Origin: Pseudomonadota bacterium
GTDB taxonomy: Bacteria; Pseudomonadota; Alphaproteobacteria; Sphingomonadales; Sphingomonadaceae
Reading direction: 5' to 3'
Assembly: GCA_021849075.1 (NCBI GenBank)
Contig: JAJZTH010000005.1
Coordinates: 1 to 64,000, forward strand
Length of the DNA: 64,000 bases
A program made the position numbers and the translations under genes. The notes below the pieces were generated by a model. It was not told the origin of the DNA and did not search any database. It saw only the letters and a list, made by a program, of their open reading frames with translations. Below are positions 24,805-35,013 of the stretch, piece after piece. How positions within the stretch are numbered: the stretch's first letter is position 1; the number at the start of each line of letters is the position of its first letter.

Positions 24805-27800
24805 ATGATTCAACTGGGCCTGGACATTGGCACGAGCAGCATAGGTTGGTGTCTGGTCGAGGATGATAGCAGGATCATCGACATCGGAGTGCGCATCTTC
24901 AGCGACGGCCGCGATCCGCAGTCAGGCGCGTCGCTGGCGGTGGATCGGCGGACTGCGCGGGCGATGCGACGGCGGCGCGATCGCTATGTCCGGCGGCGAT
25001 CGGTCTTTCTGGAGCAATTGATCCATTTCGGGCTGATGCCTGCTGACGCGGATGAAGCGAAGCTGATGGCGGCGCATGATCCCTATGCATTGCGCGCGCG
25101 GGCGCTGAGCGAGGCGCTGACCCCGCATGAAGTGGGGCGGGCGCTGTTTCACCTGAACCAGCGACGCGGTTTCCTGTCCAACCGGAAGGCCGAACGGCGG
25201 TCGAAGGATAATGAGGAGGGCAAGATCGCGACTGGCGCGATGGCGCTGGACCGGGCCATGGCGGAGGCGGGGGCGGATACGCTGGGCCAGTTTCTGGCCG
25301 GTCGCGTGGAAAAGCGCGTTCGCATGAACAGCGATAGCCAGGATTATGATTTCTACCCGCAGCGCCGCCATATCGACTGGGAATTCGGCCGCATATGGGA
25401 GGAACAGGCGCGCCATCATCCCGCGATCCTGACCGAGGAGGCGCGCGCAGCGCTGCATCGCATTCTGTTCTACCAACGCCCGCTCAAGGTGCCGGAAGTG
25501 GGTGTCTGCACCTTCGCCCAGAGCGAGCGTCGCCTGCCCAAGGCGCATCCCCTGTTTCAGGAGCGACGCCTGTATGAGGAGGTCAATCAGCTGGAAATCA
25601 CGTCGGCGGGTGAAGAATCGCGCAAGCTGACGATCGACCAGCGCGACAAGCTGATCCTGATATTGCGCGACAAGAAGGATGTGAGTTTCAAGACGCTGGG
25701 CGGCAGCAAGGGATTGAAGCTGCAACCGGGCGAAAGTTTCAATAAGGCGAGCGAAACCCGCACCCATTTGCGCGGGGACGAGGTCCATGCCGCGATGGCC
25801 GACAAGAAGCGGTTCGGCGATCGCTGGGCGCATATTCCGGGGGACCGGCAATGGGCGATCGTCGAGCGGTTGATGGAAGAGGAAGACCCGGACGTGCTCC
25901 ATCTATTCCTGACCGGTGAATGCGGGCTGGATGAAGCAGAGGCGGCCGCCACGGCGAAGGCGGCTTTGCCCGATGGGCATGGCCGACTGGGCGCAACGGC
26001 GACGCGGCGCATTCTGGAGGAGTTGAAGAAAGAGGTCATCACTTATGATGAAGCAGTGCGCCGCGCCGGGTGGCATCACAGCGATGACCGCACCGGCGAA
26101 ATCCTTGATCGTCTGCCCTATTATGGCGAACTGCTGACGCGCGATATTCCGCCCGGCACGCAGCGGGCGGATGATCCGCCGGAAGTGCGGTGGGGCAAGA
26201 TCACCAATCCGACCGTCCATATCGGGCTGGGGCAGTTGCAGAAGCTGGTCAATGCGATCATCGCCGTGCATGGCCGGCCCGACCGGATCGTCGTTGAGCT
26301 GGCGCGCGAACTGAAGCTGAACGAAAAGGACAAGGAAGAGCATAATCGGCGCATCCGCAAGGATACGACCGAGGCGATCGCGCGTGGACAAAAGCTGGAG
26401 GCGGAGGGCTTCGCCGATACCGGCGCCAATCGCGCCTTGCTCAAACTGTGGGAGCAACTCAGCGCCAATCCGCTCGATCGTCGTTGCCCCTATTGCGCTG
26501 AGCCGATCGGCATCCGGCAATTGTTCAGCGAAGCGGATGTCGATCATATCATCCCCTATTCGCGTTGTCTGGACGACAGCCTGTCGAACAAGGTGGTCGC
26601 CCATCGTCATTGCAACCGGGCCAAGGGCAATCGCACGCCATTTGAAAAATGGGGGCATGACGCCGAGCGGTGGGACAAGATCGCGACGCAGGCGGCCCGC
26701 CTGCACAAGTCCAAGCAGTGGCGATTTGGTCCGGACGCGATCGCGCGGGTGGAAAAGGACGGCGGATTTCTGGCCCGTCAATTGACCGACACCCAATATC
26801 TGTCGCGACTGGCGGGCAAATATCTGCGCAGCCTGTACCCCACGAAGGAGGACGGCAACGTCTATGTCATCCCCGGCCGCATGACCGCGATGCTGCGGCG
26901 TCTGTGGGGGCTGAACAGTCTGCTGCGCGACCATAATTATGTCGACAACGCGCATAGCAATGCGCCCAAGAACCGGCTGGATCATCGCCATCACGCGATT
27001 GATGCGGCAGTGGTCGCGGTGACGAGCCGCAGTTTGATGCAGCGGATCGCGCGGACCGCTGGTCTGGCCGAGGATCGCGATCTCGATCGGCTGTTTGACG
27101 GGCTGGAGCAGCCATGGGAGGGGTTTCGTGAGGCGCTGGGCGCAGCATTGGAGCGTATCGTCGTCAGCCACAAGGCCGATCATGGGCGCAAGGGGCGGCC
27201 GGCGGCTGGCCGGGACGTCACGTCGGGCCAGTTGCACAATGAAACAGCCTATGGGCTGACTGGCGACGTCAATCGCAAGGGAGATGCGCTGGTCGTCTAT
27301 CGCATTCGGCTGGACAGCCTTCAGCCCAAGGATTTGACCGACCCGGAGCGGATGACCGATCATCATCTTCAGGCGGCCCTGTATCGTGCAACACAGGGCC
27401 TGTCGGGCGCTGGTTTCCAGAAGGCGCTGGCCGATTTCCGCAAGGCCGACGGGCAATGGCGGGGCATCAAGCGCGTGCGCGTGCGCAAGCCGCTGTCGGT
27501 CATCCCGATCCGCGACGCCAGCGGTCGCGCCTACAAAGCTTATCAGGGGGACAGTAATGCCGTCTTCAACGTCTGGCGGATGCCCGACGGCAAGTGGATT
27601 ACCCATTGGGAGGATCGCGATGGCATAGCGCGATCGGGAGTCATTTCCACCTTCGACTATCATCAGAAGGATTTCGTCGAGCATCGCCCGCATCCTGCCG
27701 CCAAGAAAATATTGAGTCTGCGCCAAAACGACCTGATCGCGATCGAGCGTGATGGCGGCGCGCGGGAAATCATGCGGGTACAGAGATATAGCCAGAATGG

Positions 27801-27972
27801 ACAGATTTTCCTGATTGCTCACAATGAAGCGGGCAAGATGGTGGATCGAGACAAAAGTCCCGATGATCCGTTCAAATTCTACGGCCCGCGGGCCAGTTCG
27901 CTCCAGAAAATGAAGGCGCGGCAGGTGCGGATCGATCCATTAGGGAGGATTTTCGACCCCGGTCCGCGCTGA
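24805..27972 (+). CDS. cas9: Type II-C CRISPR-associated endonuclease Cas9
   Basis: RNA-guided double-strand DNA nuclease, 1055 residues. RuvC-I is MIQLGLDIGTSSIGW (D7); an Arg-rich bridge helix spans about 48-66; the REC lobe runs to about 480; RuvC-II is IVVELARE (E498). The HNH domain has D580-H581 (DVDHIIPYS) and HRHCNRAKGN (about 601-609), with CPYC at 561-564 suggesting a bound metal. RuvC-III is HRHHAIDAAVVAV (H730, D733), and a C-terminal wedge/PAM-interacting region spans about 800-1055. All nuclease residues are intact. The size, and the lack of csn2 and cas4, place it in II-C. The ATG at 24805 follows AAGGGGG. Cas1 starts 45 bp downstream. The PAM cannot be derived here. Confidence 0.97.
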   Translation: MIQLGLDIGTSSIGWCLVEDDSRIIDIGVRIFSDGRDPQSGASLAVDRRTARAMRRRRDRYVRRRSVFLEQLIHFGLMPADADEAKLMAAHDPYALRARALSEALTPHEVGRALFHLNQRRGFLSNRKAERRSKDNEEGKIATGAMALDRAMAEAGADTLGQFLAGRVEKRVRMNSDSQDYDFYPQRRHIDWEFGRIWEEQARHHPAILTEEARAALHRILFYQRPLKVPEVGVCTFAQSERRLPKAHPLFQERRLYEEVNQLEITSAGEESRKLTIDQRDKLILILRDKKDVSFKTLGGSKGLKLQPGESFNKASETRTHLRGDEVHAAMADKKRFGDRWAHIPGDRQWAIVERLMEEEDPDVLHLFLTGECGLDEAEAAATAKAALPDGHGRLGATATRRILEELKKEVITYDEAVRRAGWHHSDDRTGEILDRLPYYGELLTRDIPPGTQRADDPPEVRWGKITNPTVHIGLGQLQKLVNAIIAVHGRPDRIVVELARELKLNEKDKEEHNRRIRKDTTEAIARGQKLEAEGFADTGANRALLKLWEQLSANPLDRRCPYCAEPIGIRQLFSEADVDHIIPYSRCLDDSLSNKVVAHRHCNRAKGNRTPFEKWGHDAERWDKIATQAARLHKSKQWRFGPDAIARVEKDGGFLARQLTDTQYLSRLAGKYLRSLYPTKEDGNVYVIPGRMTAMLRRLWGLNSLLRDHNYVDNAHSNAPKNRLDHRHHAIDAAVVAVTSRSLMQRIARTAGLAEDRDLDRLFDGLEQPWEGFREALGAALERIVVSHKADHGRKGRPAAGRDVTSGQLHNETAYGLTGDVNRKGDALVVYRIRLDSLQPKDLTDPERMTDHHLQAALYRATQGLSGAGFQKALADFRKADGQWRGIKRVRVRKPLSVIPIRDASGRAYKAYQGDSNAVFNVWRMPDGKWITHWEDRDGIARSGVISTFDYHQKDFVEHRPHPAAKKILSLRQNDLIAIERDGGAREIMRVQRYSQNGQIFLIAHNEAGKMVDRDKSPDDPFKFYGPRASSLQKMKARQVRIDPLGRIFDPGPR

Positions 27973-28017
27973 CATGGTAAGCTTTGGATTATAGCATTTC
28001 CTCCGCGGGGGAAATGC

Positions 28018-28962
28018 ATGGACCGGATTGTCGATATCGCCACGGATGGACGGCATCTGTCGCTCCACCGCGGGTTCCTGATGGTGGAGCAGGACCGGCA
28101 GGAAGTGGGACGGGTGCCGCTGGACGATGTGCATGCGGTCATCATCCATGCGCATGGCACGACATGGACCGCCAATCTGGTCAGCGCGCTGGCGGCGCGC
28201 GGCGCGCCCATCGTTTTTTGCGGGTCCAATCACAGTCCGGTGGCGGTGACGTTGCCGATCGAGGGGCATCATGCGCAAAATGCCCGTTTTCGCGCGCAAT
28301 GGGATGCCTCAAAGCCGTTGATGAAGCAGTTGTGGCGGCGCGTGGTGTCGGCCAAAATCATGATGCAGGGCAGTCTGCTCGTATCGCGCGGAGTCGCCGG
28401 GGCGGACGCTTTGCCGCTGATGGCGCAGAGAGTGAAATCGGGCGACAGCGACAATCTGGAGGCGCAGGCTGCCCGTCGATACTGGCCGATGCTGATGGGG
28501 CCGGAATTCCGCCGCGATCGTGACAGCCCCGGCGCCAACGCCTTGCTCAACTATGGCTATGCAGTGATGCGCGCCACGGTGGCCCGGGCGATCATCGCAT
28601 CGGGCCTGCACCCCACGATCGGCATCAACCACGCCAATCGCGGCAACGCCTTTGCTCTGGCGGACGATCTGGTCGAGCCGTTCCGACCGCTGGTCGATGC
28701 GGTGGTCGTCGGTCTGGTGGGGCAGGGGGTGGCTACGCTCGACCCGCCGATCAAGCGGCGTCTGGCCCAGCTTATCGCATTCGATTTGCGCATCGGGGGC
28801 GAGGCGTCGCCGGTTTCCATCGCGGCCGTGCGTCTGGCCCAGTCGCTGGCGCGCGCCTTTGAAAGCGGGCGGCCCAATCTCCAACTGTTCGATCCGCCGG
28901 TGCCGATCGAATGGGCCGGGCTGGGCCGAATCGATGCGGCGGAGGGTGAAGCAGCCGCATGA
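28018..28962 (+). CDS. cas1: CRISPR integrase Cas1 (type II-C)
   Basis: A 314-residue integrase that, with Cas2, inserts new spacers at the leader-repeat junction. The N-terminal beta domain leads into a helical domain with NALLNYGYAVMRATVARAII (about 181-200), GLHPTIGINHANRGNAFALADDLVEPFRP (about 202-230) with the metal-binding H/D/E residues. It starts 45 bp after cas9 and overlaps cas2 by 4 nt (ATGA), so the three genes form one operon. It is intact and full length. Confidence 0.96.
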   Translation: MDRIVDIATDGRHLSLHRGFLMVEQDRQEVGRVPLDDVHAVIIHAHGTTWTANLVSALAARGAPIVFCGSNHSPVAVTLPIEGHHAQNARFRAQWDASKPLMKQLWRRVVSAKIMMQGSLLVSRGVAGADALPLMAQRVKSGDSDNLEAQAARRYWPMLMGPEFRRDRDSPGANALLNYGYAVMRATVARAIIASGLHPTIGINHANRGNAFALADDLVEPFRPLVDAVVVGLVGQGVATLDPPIKRRLAQLIAFDLRIGGEASPVSIAAVRLAQSLARAFESGRPNLQLFDPPVPIEWAGLGRIDAAEGEAAA

Positions 28963-29297
28963 GTGCATCCTATCTGAGCGGATATCGTCTGATGTGGATT
29001 TTCGTGATGTTCGACCTGCCCGTCGGGACCAAGAAGGAGATGCGCGAAGCGACGCAATTCCGCCAGTTTCTGCTCGATGAAGGCTTTGAAATGAGTCAGT
29101 TTTCGGTCTATGCTCGCTTCTGCAACGGCAAAGATAGTTTCGATGCCCATCTGGGCCGGATCGAACGGAATTTGCCGGAAAAGGGCGACATTCACATCCT
29201 GACTTTTACGGATCGGCAGTATGAAAATATCGTCCGCTTCTCCAGCCAGCGTCGGCAGCGCCCCAGGAAAAACCCCGACCAACTCGCCATGTTCTGA
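28959..29297 (+). CDS. cas2: CRISPR-associated protein Cas2
   Basis: A 112-residue ferredoxin-fold protein bridging two Cas1 dimers in the adaptation complex. WIFVMFDLPVGTKKEMREATQFRQFLLDEGFEMSQFSVYARFC covers the beta1-alpha1-beta2 core with D19 at the usual acidic position. It is the last cas gene. No csn2 or cas4 follows, as expected for II-C. Confidence 0.96.
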   Translation: MSASYLSGYRLMWIFVMFDLPVGTKKEMREATQFRQFLLDEGFEMSQFSVYARFCNGKDSFDAHLGRIERNLPEKGDIHILTFTDRQYENIVRFSSQRRQRPRKNPDQLAMF

Positions 29298-29318
29298 TTC
29301 GGCAGCGCGGAATTTGCT

Positions 29319-29373
29319 AGCCGGATGCATGGATTTTCCGATGTGTTTCAATCGGTTATCAATGCATCCGGCT
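29319..29373. repeat. Long nested hairpin at the cas2-array junction
   Basis: AGCCGGATGCAT (29319-29330) and ATGCATCCGGCT (29362-29373) are perfect 12-bp inverted repeats; an inner pair CCGAT (29338-29342) / ATCGG (29351-29355) sits in the loop. The right arm includes the first four bases of repeat 1. No T-run follows on either strand. It lies where cas transcription from one side and array transcription from the other would meet. Confidence 0.6.
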
Positions 29374-31450
29374 TAGCAGTTCAGAGATTGCGAGCCAACG
29401 GCAACAGAACGCTGTTCGTGCCAAGATCTGGAACGGGCTTAGCAGTTCAGAGATTGCGAGCCAACGGCAACCAGGCGGAGGTCGTCACCGTCCTCGAAGT
29501 GGCTTAGCAGTTCAGAGATTGCGAGCCAACGGCAACGGGCAAATGTATCAAGCCTATTCGACGCTGGGCTTAGCAGTTCAGAGATTGCGAGCCAACGGCA
29601 ACTGTGGGCAACATGAGTTTTTTGCAGGGGGGGCTTAGCAGTTCAGAGATTGCGAGCCAACGGCAACTGCTGAAACGCGCTCGTATGTGGCAAAGAAGGC
29701 TTAGCAGTTCAGAGATTGCGAGCCAACGGCAACCCAACAGCCGGTCTATACAACGTCCGTTTCGGGCTTAGCAGTTCAGAGATTGCGAGCCAACGGCAAC
29801 AGATCGAGCGCGTCACCGATCAACTGGCAGGGCTTAGCAGTTCAGAGATTGCGAGCCAACGGCAACCCCGTGATGGTGAGCGTGCCCGAAAGGCATGGCT
29901 TAGCAGTTCAGAGATTGCGAGCCAACGGCAACTGCGGCGGATCGCGGATCAATCGCGAGATCGGCTTAGCAGTTCAGAGATTGCGAGCCAACGGCAACCT
30001 GTCGAGAATGGCGGACAGATCGTCGCTACGGCTTAGCAGTTCAGAGATTGCGAGCCAACGGCAACAATAGGCGCGCATGGAACAAGTGACCAGCCGGCTT
30101 AGCAGTTCAGAGATTGCGAGCCAACGGCAACTGACGGGCGGTGGTGATATCGATCGCGCGGGGCTTAGCAGTTCAGAGATTGCGAGCCAACGGCAACTCG
30201 GCTGACCTGTCCCTGTCGAACAGCCTGGGCTTAGCAGTTCAGAGATTGCGAGCCAACGGCAACGGCGTCGGCGCGGGCTATACGACGTTCGTCGGCTTAG
30301 CAGTTCAGAGATTGCGAGCCAACGGCAACAGCATGTCGCCCGGCCCGAAATGCCGCATAGGCTTAGCAGTTCAGAGATTGCGAGCCAACGGCAACGCAGT
30401 TTGATCTTAGCCACCTAGGCCCTCAGGCTTAGCAGTTCAGAGATTGCGAGCCAACGGCAACTGCGCTGGTCCAGCGGTGGTCGAAGTAGTTGGCTTAGCA
30501 GTTCAGAGATTGCGAGCCAACGGCAACTCGAGGCAGGCGGCGGCCTGCCTGGCGAGGGGCTTAGCAGTTCAGAGATTGCGAGCCAACGGCAACTATTCGA
30601 TCAGCGCGACTAACTGTGTCGCGGCTTAGCAGTTCAGAGATTGCGAGCCAACGGCAACACCCCGGCCCCGAACCGCTATAAGGAAATGGGCTTAGCAGTT
30701 CAGAGATTGCGAGCCAACGGCAACTGAGTCTGGCCGAAGCGTTGGACACGGTGGGGCTTAGCAGTTCAGAGATTGCGAGCCAACGGCAACTTTAGTCGAT
30801 ATTGGGCTTGGCATATTTTGGGCTTAGCAGTTCAGAGATTGCGAGCCAACGGCAACTGCTGCGTCACATCGTTGCGGCCGAGCGCGGGCTTAGCAGTTCA
30901 GAGATTGCGAGCCAACGGCAACGTCCTCGGCAATCGCCTTATCAGCCAGCGCGGCTTAGCAGTTCAGAGATTGCGAGCCAACGGCAACATGACAGACATC
31001 ATGTTAACACCTGCGCTGGGCTTAGCAGTTCAGAGATTGCGAGCCAACGGCAACGGAAGCGGCGGCGGTGCAGGCTTGCGTCGGGGCTTAGCAGTTCAGA
31101 GATTGCGAGCCAACGGCAACCTGCCGTTCATCGCGGCGCGCAGGCCGGAAGGCTTAGCAGTTCAGAGATTGCGAGCCAACGGCAACCGGTAAAGGTGCGG
31201 TAAGCGCCGGGGGACAGGCTTAGCAGTTCAGAGATTGCGAGCCAACGGCAACCCAGTGTAGGATCGGCGCCAGCGTAGCGACGGCTTAGCAGTTCAGAGA
31301 TTGCGAGCCAACGGCAACAATGGGACCGGTGTCGCCTTCAATGGAACGGGCTTAGCAGTTCAGAGATTGCGAGCCAACGGCAACCCGTTCCAGAGCTGGT
31401 CGGAAATGGCGGTGGGCTTAGCAGTTCAGAGATTGCGAGCCAACGGCAAC
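29370..31450 (-). CRISPR. Type II-C CRISPR array, 32 repeats and 31 spacers
   Basis: The 36-bp repeat (plus strand starts GGCTTAGCAGTTCAGAG and ends CCAACGGCAAC) occurs 32 times; I read all copies as identical. First repeat 29370-29405, last 31415-31450. Spacers are 30 bp except 29 bp (spacers 2, 4, 19) and 31 bp (6, 10), counted from the cas2 side. The tracrRNA anti-repeat implies crRNAs are read on the minus strand as spacer then GTTGCC..., toward cas2. Upstream of the array in that direction only 56 bp separates the last repeat from the ArsR gene, so the leader must be short or overlap that gene. A weak TTGAAC/TTCGAT pair (17-bp spacing) lies there. No degenerate repeat was seen at either end. 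Confidence 0.98.
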
Positions 31451-31506
31451 TGCCGCGCTGATCTGGCAACCCGAGATCGAACGGTTCAGCCCTGCGCTGT
31501 TCAAAG

Positions 31507-31842
31507 TTAACCCAGTCCCTCTAGCGCCGAGAAGCGTTGCGACCATAGGGCGCCGTGCACAGCCATCCACTGGATCACCGGACCCAGCCCCTTGACCCGC
31601 GCGGCGTACCAGGTTTCCCGGCCGGATCGGCGCGCGGTCACGAGGCCGGCACGTTTGAGCTTTGCCATGTGGCGCGACACCATCGGCTGGGATACGCCCG
31701 ATCCTTCGGTCAGGGCCTGCACATTCTGTTCGCCTTCGCGTACCAAAGTTTCCAGAAGGGCGCGGCGGGTGCCGTCGGACAGGGCTTTGAATAGTGAATC
31801 GGTGGCGGCCTGATGCTGGGGATCGGAAAGGGGCTGATTCAT
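31507..31842 (-). CDS. ArsR-family winged-helix transcriptional regulator
   Basis: A 111-residue repressor. LFKALSDGTRRALLETLVREGEQNVQALTEGSGVSQPMVSRHMAKLKRAGLV (about 17-68) is a full winged helix; the C-terminus VTARRSGRETWYAARVKGLGPVIQWM resembles the SRPBCC-linked ArsR group. No CxC metal motif is present, so metal sensing is unlikely. A palindrome at 31854-31871 directly upstream is a likely autoregulatory site. No SRPBCC partner is adjacent. Its 3' end lies 57 bp from the array and could carry the array leader. Confidence 0.9.
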   Translation of the reverse strand: MNQPLSDPQHQAATDSLFKALSDGTRRALLETLVREGEQNVQALTEGSGVSQPMVSRHMAKLKRAGLVTARRSGRETWYAARVKGLGPVIQWMAVHGALWSQRFSALEGLG

Positions 31843-31853
31843 GATGATCCCAT

Positions 31854-31871
31854 AATCATATGGTTATGATT
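31854..31871 (-). promoter_or_regulatory. Operator-like palindrome upstream of ArsR regulator
   Basis: AATCATA (31854-31860) and TATGATT (31865-31871) form a perfect inverted repeat around 4 bp, 11 bp from the start codon. Confidence 0.5.
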
Positions 31872-31910
31872 TGGTCAAGTTTCAGACGGGGAGGGTGGAC
31901 GAAAGCGGCG

Positions 31911-33260
<1,350 letters not shown>

Positions 33261-33270
33261 TTTTTTGCCT

Positions 33271-33385
33271 CCGTTCGGGCTGAGCCTGTCGAAGCCCTGT
33301 TCTTCTACATTGAAGAAGTACGGCCCCCTTCGCCGCCGCTGGCGGCGGCGCTCAGGATAGGCTCTGACAGGCTCAGGGCGAACGG
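33271..33385. repeat. Composite palindromic (REP-like) intergenic element
   Basis: Outer arms CCGTTCGGGCTGAGCCTGTC (33271-33290) and 33366-33385 are inverted with two mismatches. Between them sit TTCTTC/GAAGAA (33301-33318) and a GC-rich CGCCGCC/GGCGGCG stem (about 33332-33351). The outer sequence matches a repeat commonly seen in sphingomonad intergenic regions. Located between ccrM and folP, ending at the folP ribosome-binding site. Confidence 0.75.
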
Positions 33386-33392
33386 AGTTGAT

Positions 33393-34517
33393 ATGTTACT
33401 TTCTGCTATCCCGCCCCACGCGCGCCTGTATCTGAAGCCCACCTGGGTCGTGCCGAGCCCGATCGGCCAGCCGGATGGCGCAACCGCGCGGATGGGCAAT
33501 GGGCTGATCTGGTTTCAGGGCTATGAACTGACGGCCTTTGACGGCGTCCGCCGGATCGCGCGTGAAACCGTGCCGGTCGCGGCGTTCGATGCGGCGATTG
33601 CGGCGCTGCCTGAACCCCTCGTGCAGCGGGCGCGGCAACTGGCGGACAATATCTCCGTCCCGCGCGCGCCGCTGGTGCTGGGCGACCGCACCATCCGCTT
33701 CGACGCGCCACAGGTGATGGCGATCCTGAACATCACGCCGAACAGTTTCTCCGATGGCGGCAAGCATATGGATGATCCGCAGGCGGCGGCCGATGCGGGC
33801 TTCGCCATGGCGGCGGCGGGGGCTGCGCTGATCGATGTGGGCGGGGAATCGACCCGGCCCAAGGCGACCAAGGTGTGGGAAGGGGACGAGATCGCCCGGA
33901 TCGTCCCGGTGATCGAACGCCTGGCCGCCGCCGGCGTGCCCATGTCGGTGGACACGCGCAAGGCCGCCGTGATGGAGGCGGCGCTGGCCGCCGGGGCGCA
34001 TATCATCAACGATGTCAGCGCGCTGGCGCATGATCCGTGCAGTCTGGAAGTGGCGGCGCGGGCCGGCTGTCCGGTGATCCTGATGCATGCGCCCTCATCC
34101 GGGGACGACCCGCATGCCAACCCGGCCGGCTATGGCGATGTCGTGGCCGATGTGTTCGATCATCTGGAGGCGCGGATCGCCGCCTGCGTCGCGGCGGGGA
34201 TCGCGCGGGAAAAGATCATGGTCGATCCGGGGCTGGGTTTCGGCAAGTCGCTGGCGGACAATCTGGCGCTGGTGAATGGCCTGGCGACCTTTCAGGGGCT
34301 GGGCGTGCCATTGTTGTTCGCGGGTAGCCGCAAACGGCTGATCGGCGCGCTGTCCAATGAAGCGCCGGCCGAGCAGCGGTTGGGTGGATCGGTGGCGCTT
34401 GCCTTCCGCGCGGCGCAGTTGGGCGCGCAGATGGTGCGCGTGCATGATGTGCGCGAAAGCGTGCAGGCGCTGCATCTGTGGCGCGGTCTGGCGGACACCG
34501 GGCTGAGCGGGGTTTAG
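33393..34517 (+). CDS. folP: Dihydropteroate synthase
   Basis: A 374-residue enzyme joining p-aminobenzoate to hydroxymethyl-dihydropterin diphosphate in folate synthesis. The TIM-barrel core starts near 105 (VMAILNITPNSFSDGG), followed by ALIDVGGESTRPKA, SVDTRKAAVMEAAL, and INDVSAL near 207. About 100 residues precede the core, longer than the usual 280-residue enzyme, as in many alphaproteobacteria. The ATG at 33393 follows GGAG provided by the end of the palindromic element. It converges on the GNAT gene with stops overlapping. Confidence 0.95.
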   Translation: MLLSAIPPHARLYLKPTWVVPSPIGQPDGATARMGNGLIWFQGYELTAFDGVRRIARETVPVAAFDAAIAALPEPLVQRARQLADNISVPRAPLVLGDRTIRFDAPQVMAILNITPNSFSDGGKHMDDPQAAADAGFAMAAAGAALIDVGGESTRPKATKVWEGDEIARIVPVIERLAAAGVPMSVDTRKAAVMEAALAAGAHIINDVSALAHDPCSLEVAARAGCPVILMHAPSSGDDPHANPAGYGDVVADVFDHLEARIAACVAAGIAREKIMVDPGLGFGKSLADNLALVNGLATFQGLGVPLLFAGSRKRLIGALSNEAPAEQRLGGSVALAFRAAQLGAQMVRVHDVRESVQALHLWRGLADTGLSGV

Positions 34518-35005
34518 GCGACAATCAACTGGTAGAAGCGCGTGTCCACCGCCATGCGGGGGAAGGCCGGGGGCAGGGCGTCGGGGCTGATCGCGACAAA
34601 GCCGTTCTTTTCATAGAAACGATGCGCGGCGACGAAGCGGTCGGCGGTGCCGAGATAGAGGTCGGTCAGGCCACGCGCGCGGGCGGCGGCCAGCAACATG
34701 TCCAGCAATGTTTGCGCCACGCCGGCGGCGCGACCGCGATGGTCGGGGGCGACGAACATCTTGCGCAACGCCGCCTGCCGGTCGCCAATATCCTTGAGCG
34801 CGATCGTGCCGACCACCCGATCATCGGCCCGCGCCACCCAGAAGCCGCCTGCGCCGGTCAGGTAGAAGCCTTCAATGTCGGAGAGATCGGGCTGATCGGC
34901 GGCGGTGATGGCGATGCCATATTCGTCGCGCTGGATCGACAGGATCAGGTCCAATAGGCCCTGCTGATCGGCGGGGACGAAGGGGGCGATGATCGGCGCG
35001 GCCAT
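34514..35005 (-). CDS. GNAT-family N-acetyltransferase
   Basis: A 163-residue acetyl-CoA-dependent acetyltransferase of unknown substrate. The acetyl-CoA motif A region MFVAPDHRGRAAGVAQTLLDMLL (about 84-106) and the C-terminal YEKNGFVAI are typical. It starts 8 bp after the lipoprotein stop on the same strand, so the two are likely co-transcribed. Its stop overlaps that of folP. Confidence 0.9.
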   Translation of the reverse strand: MAAPIIAPFVPADQQGLLDLILSIQRDEYGIAITAADQPDLSDIEGFYLTGAGGFWVARADDRVVGTIALKDIGDRQAALRKMFVAPDHRGRAAGVAQTLLDMLLAAARARGLTDLYLGTADRFVAAHRFYEKNGFVAISPDALPPAFPRMAVDTRFYQLIVA

Positions 35006-35013
35006 GGCCTATA

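Noticed and set aside
28963..29369. csn2 or cas4 gene after cas2
   Set aside because: No open frame of suitable length or motif exists there.
29370..31450. Promoter inside each repeat, as in some type II-C arrays
   Set aside because: The repeat's 3' end in crRNA sense (TGCTAAGCC) has only a partial extended -10, too weak to claim.
31481..31506. Degenerate 33rd repeat
   Set aside because: GTTCAG and GCG recur with roughly similar spacing, but the rest does not match; chance is as likely.
29325..31510. Open frames with repeated LAVQRLRANGN peptides
   Set aside because: They are translations of the CRISPR repeats, not genes.
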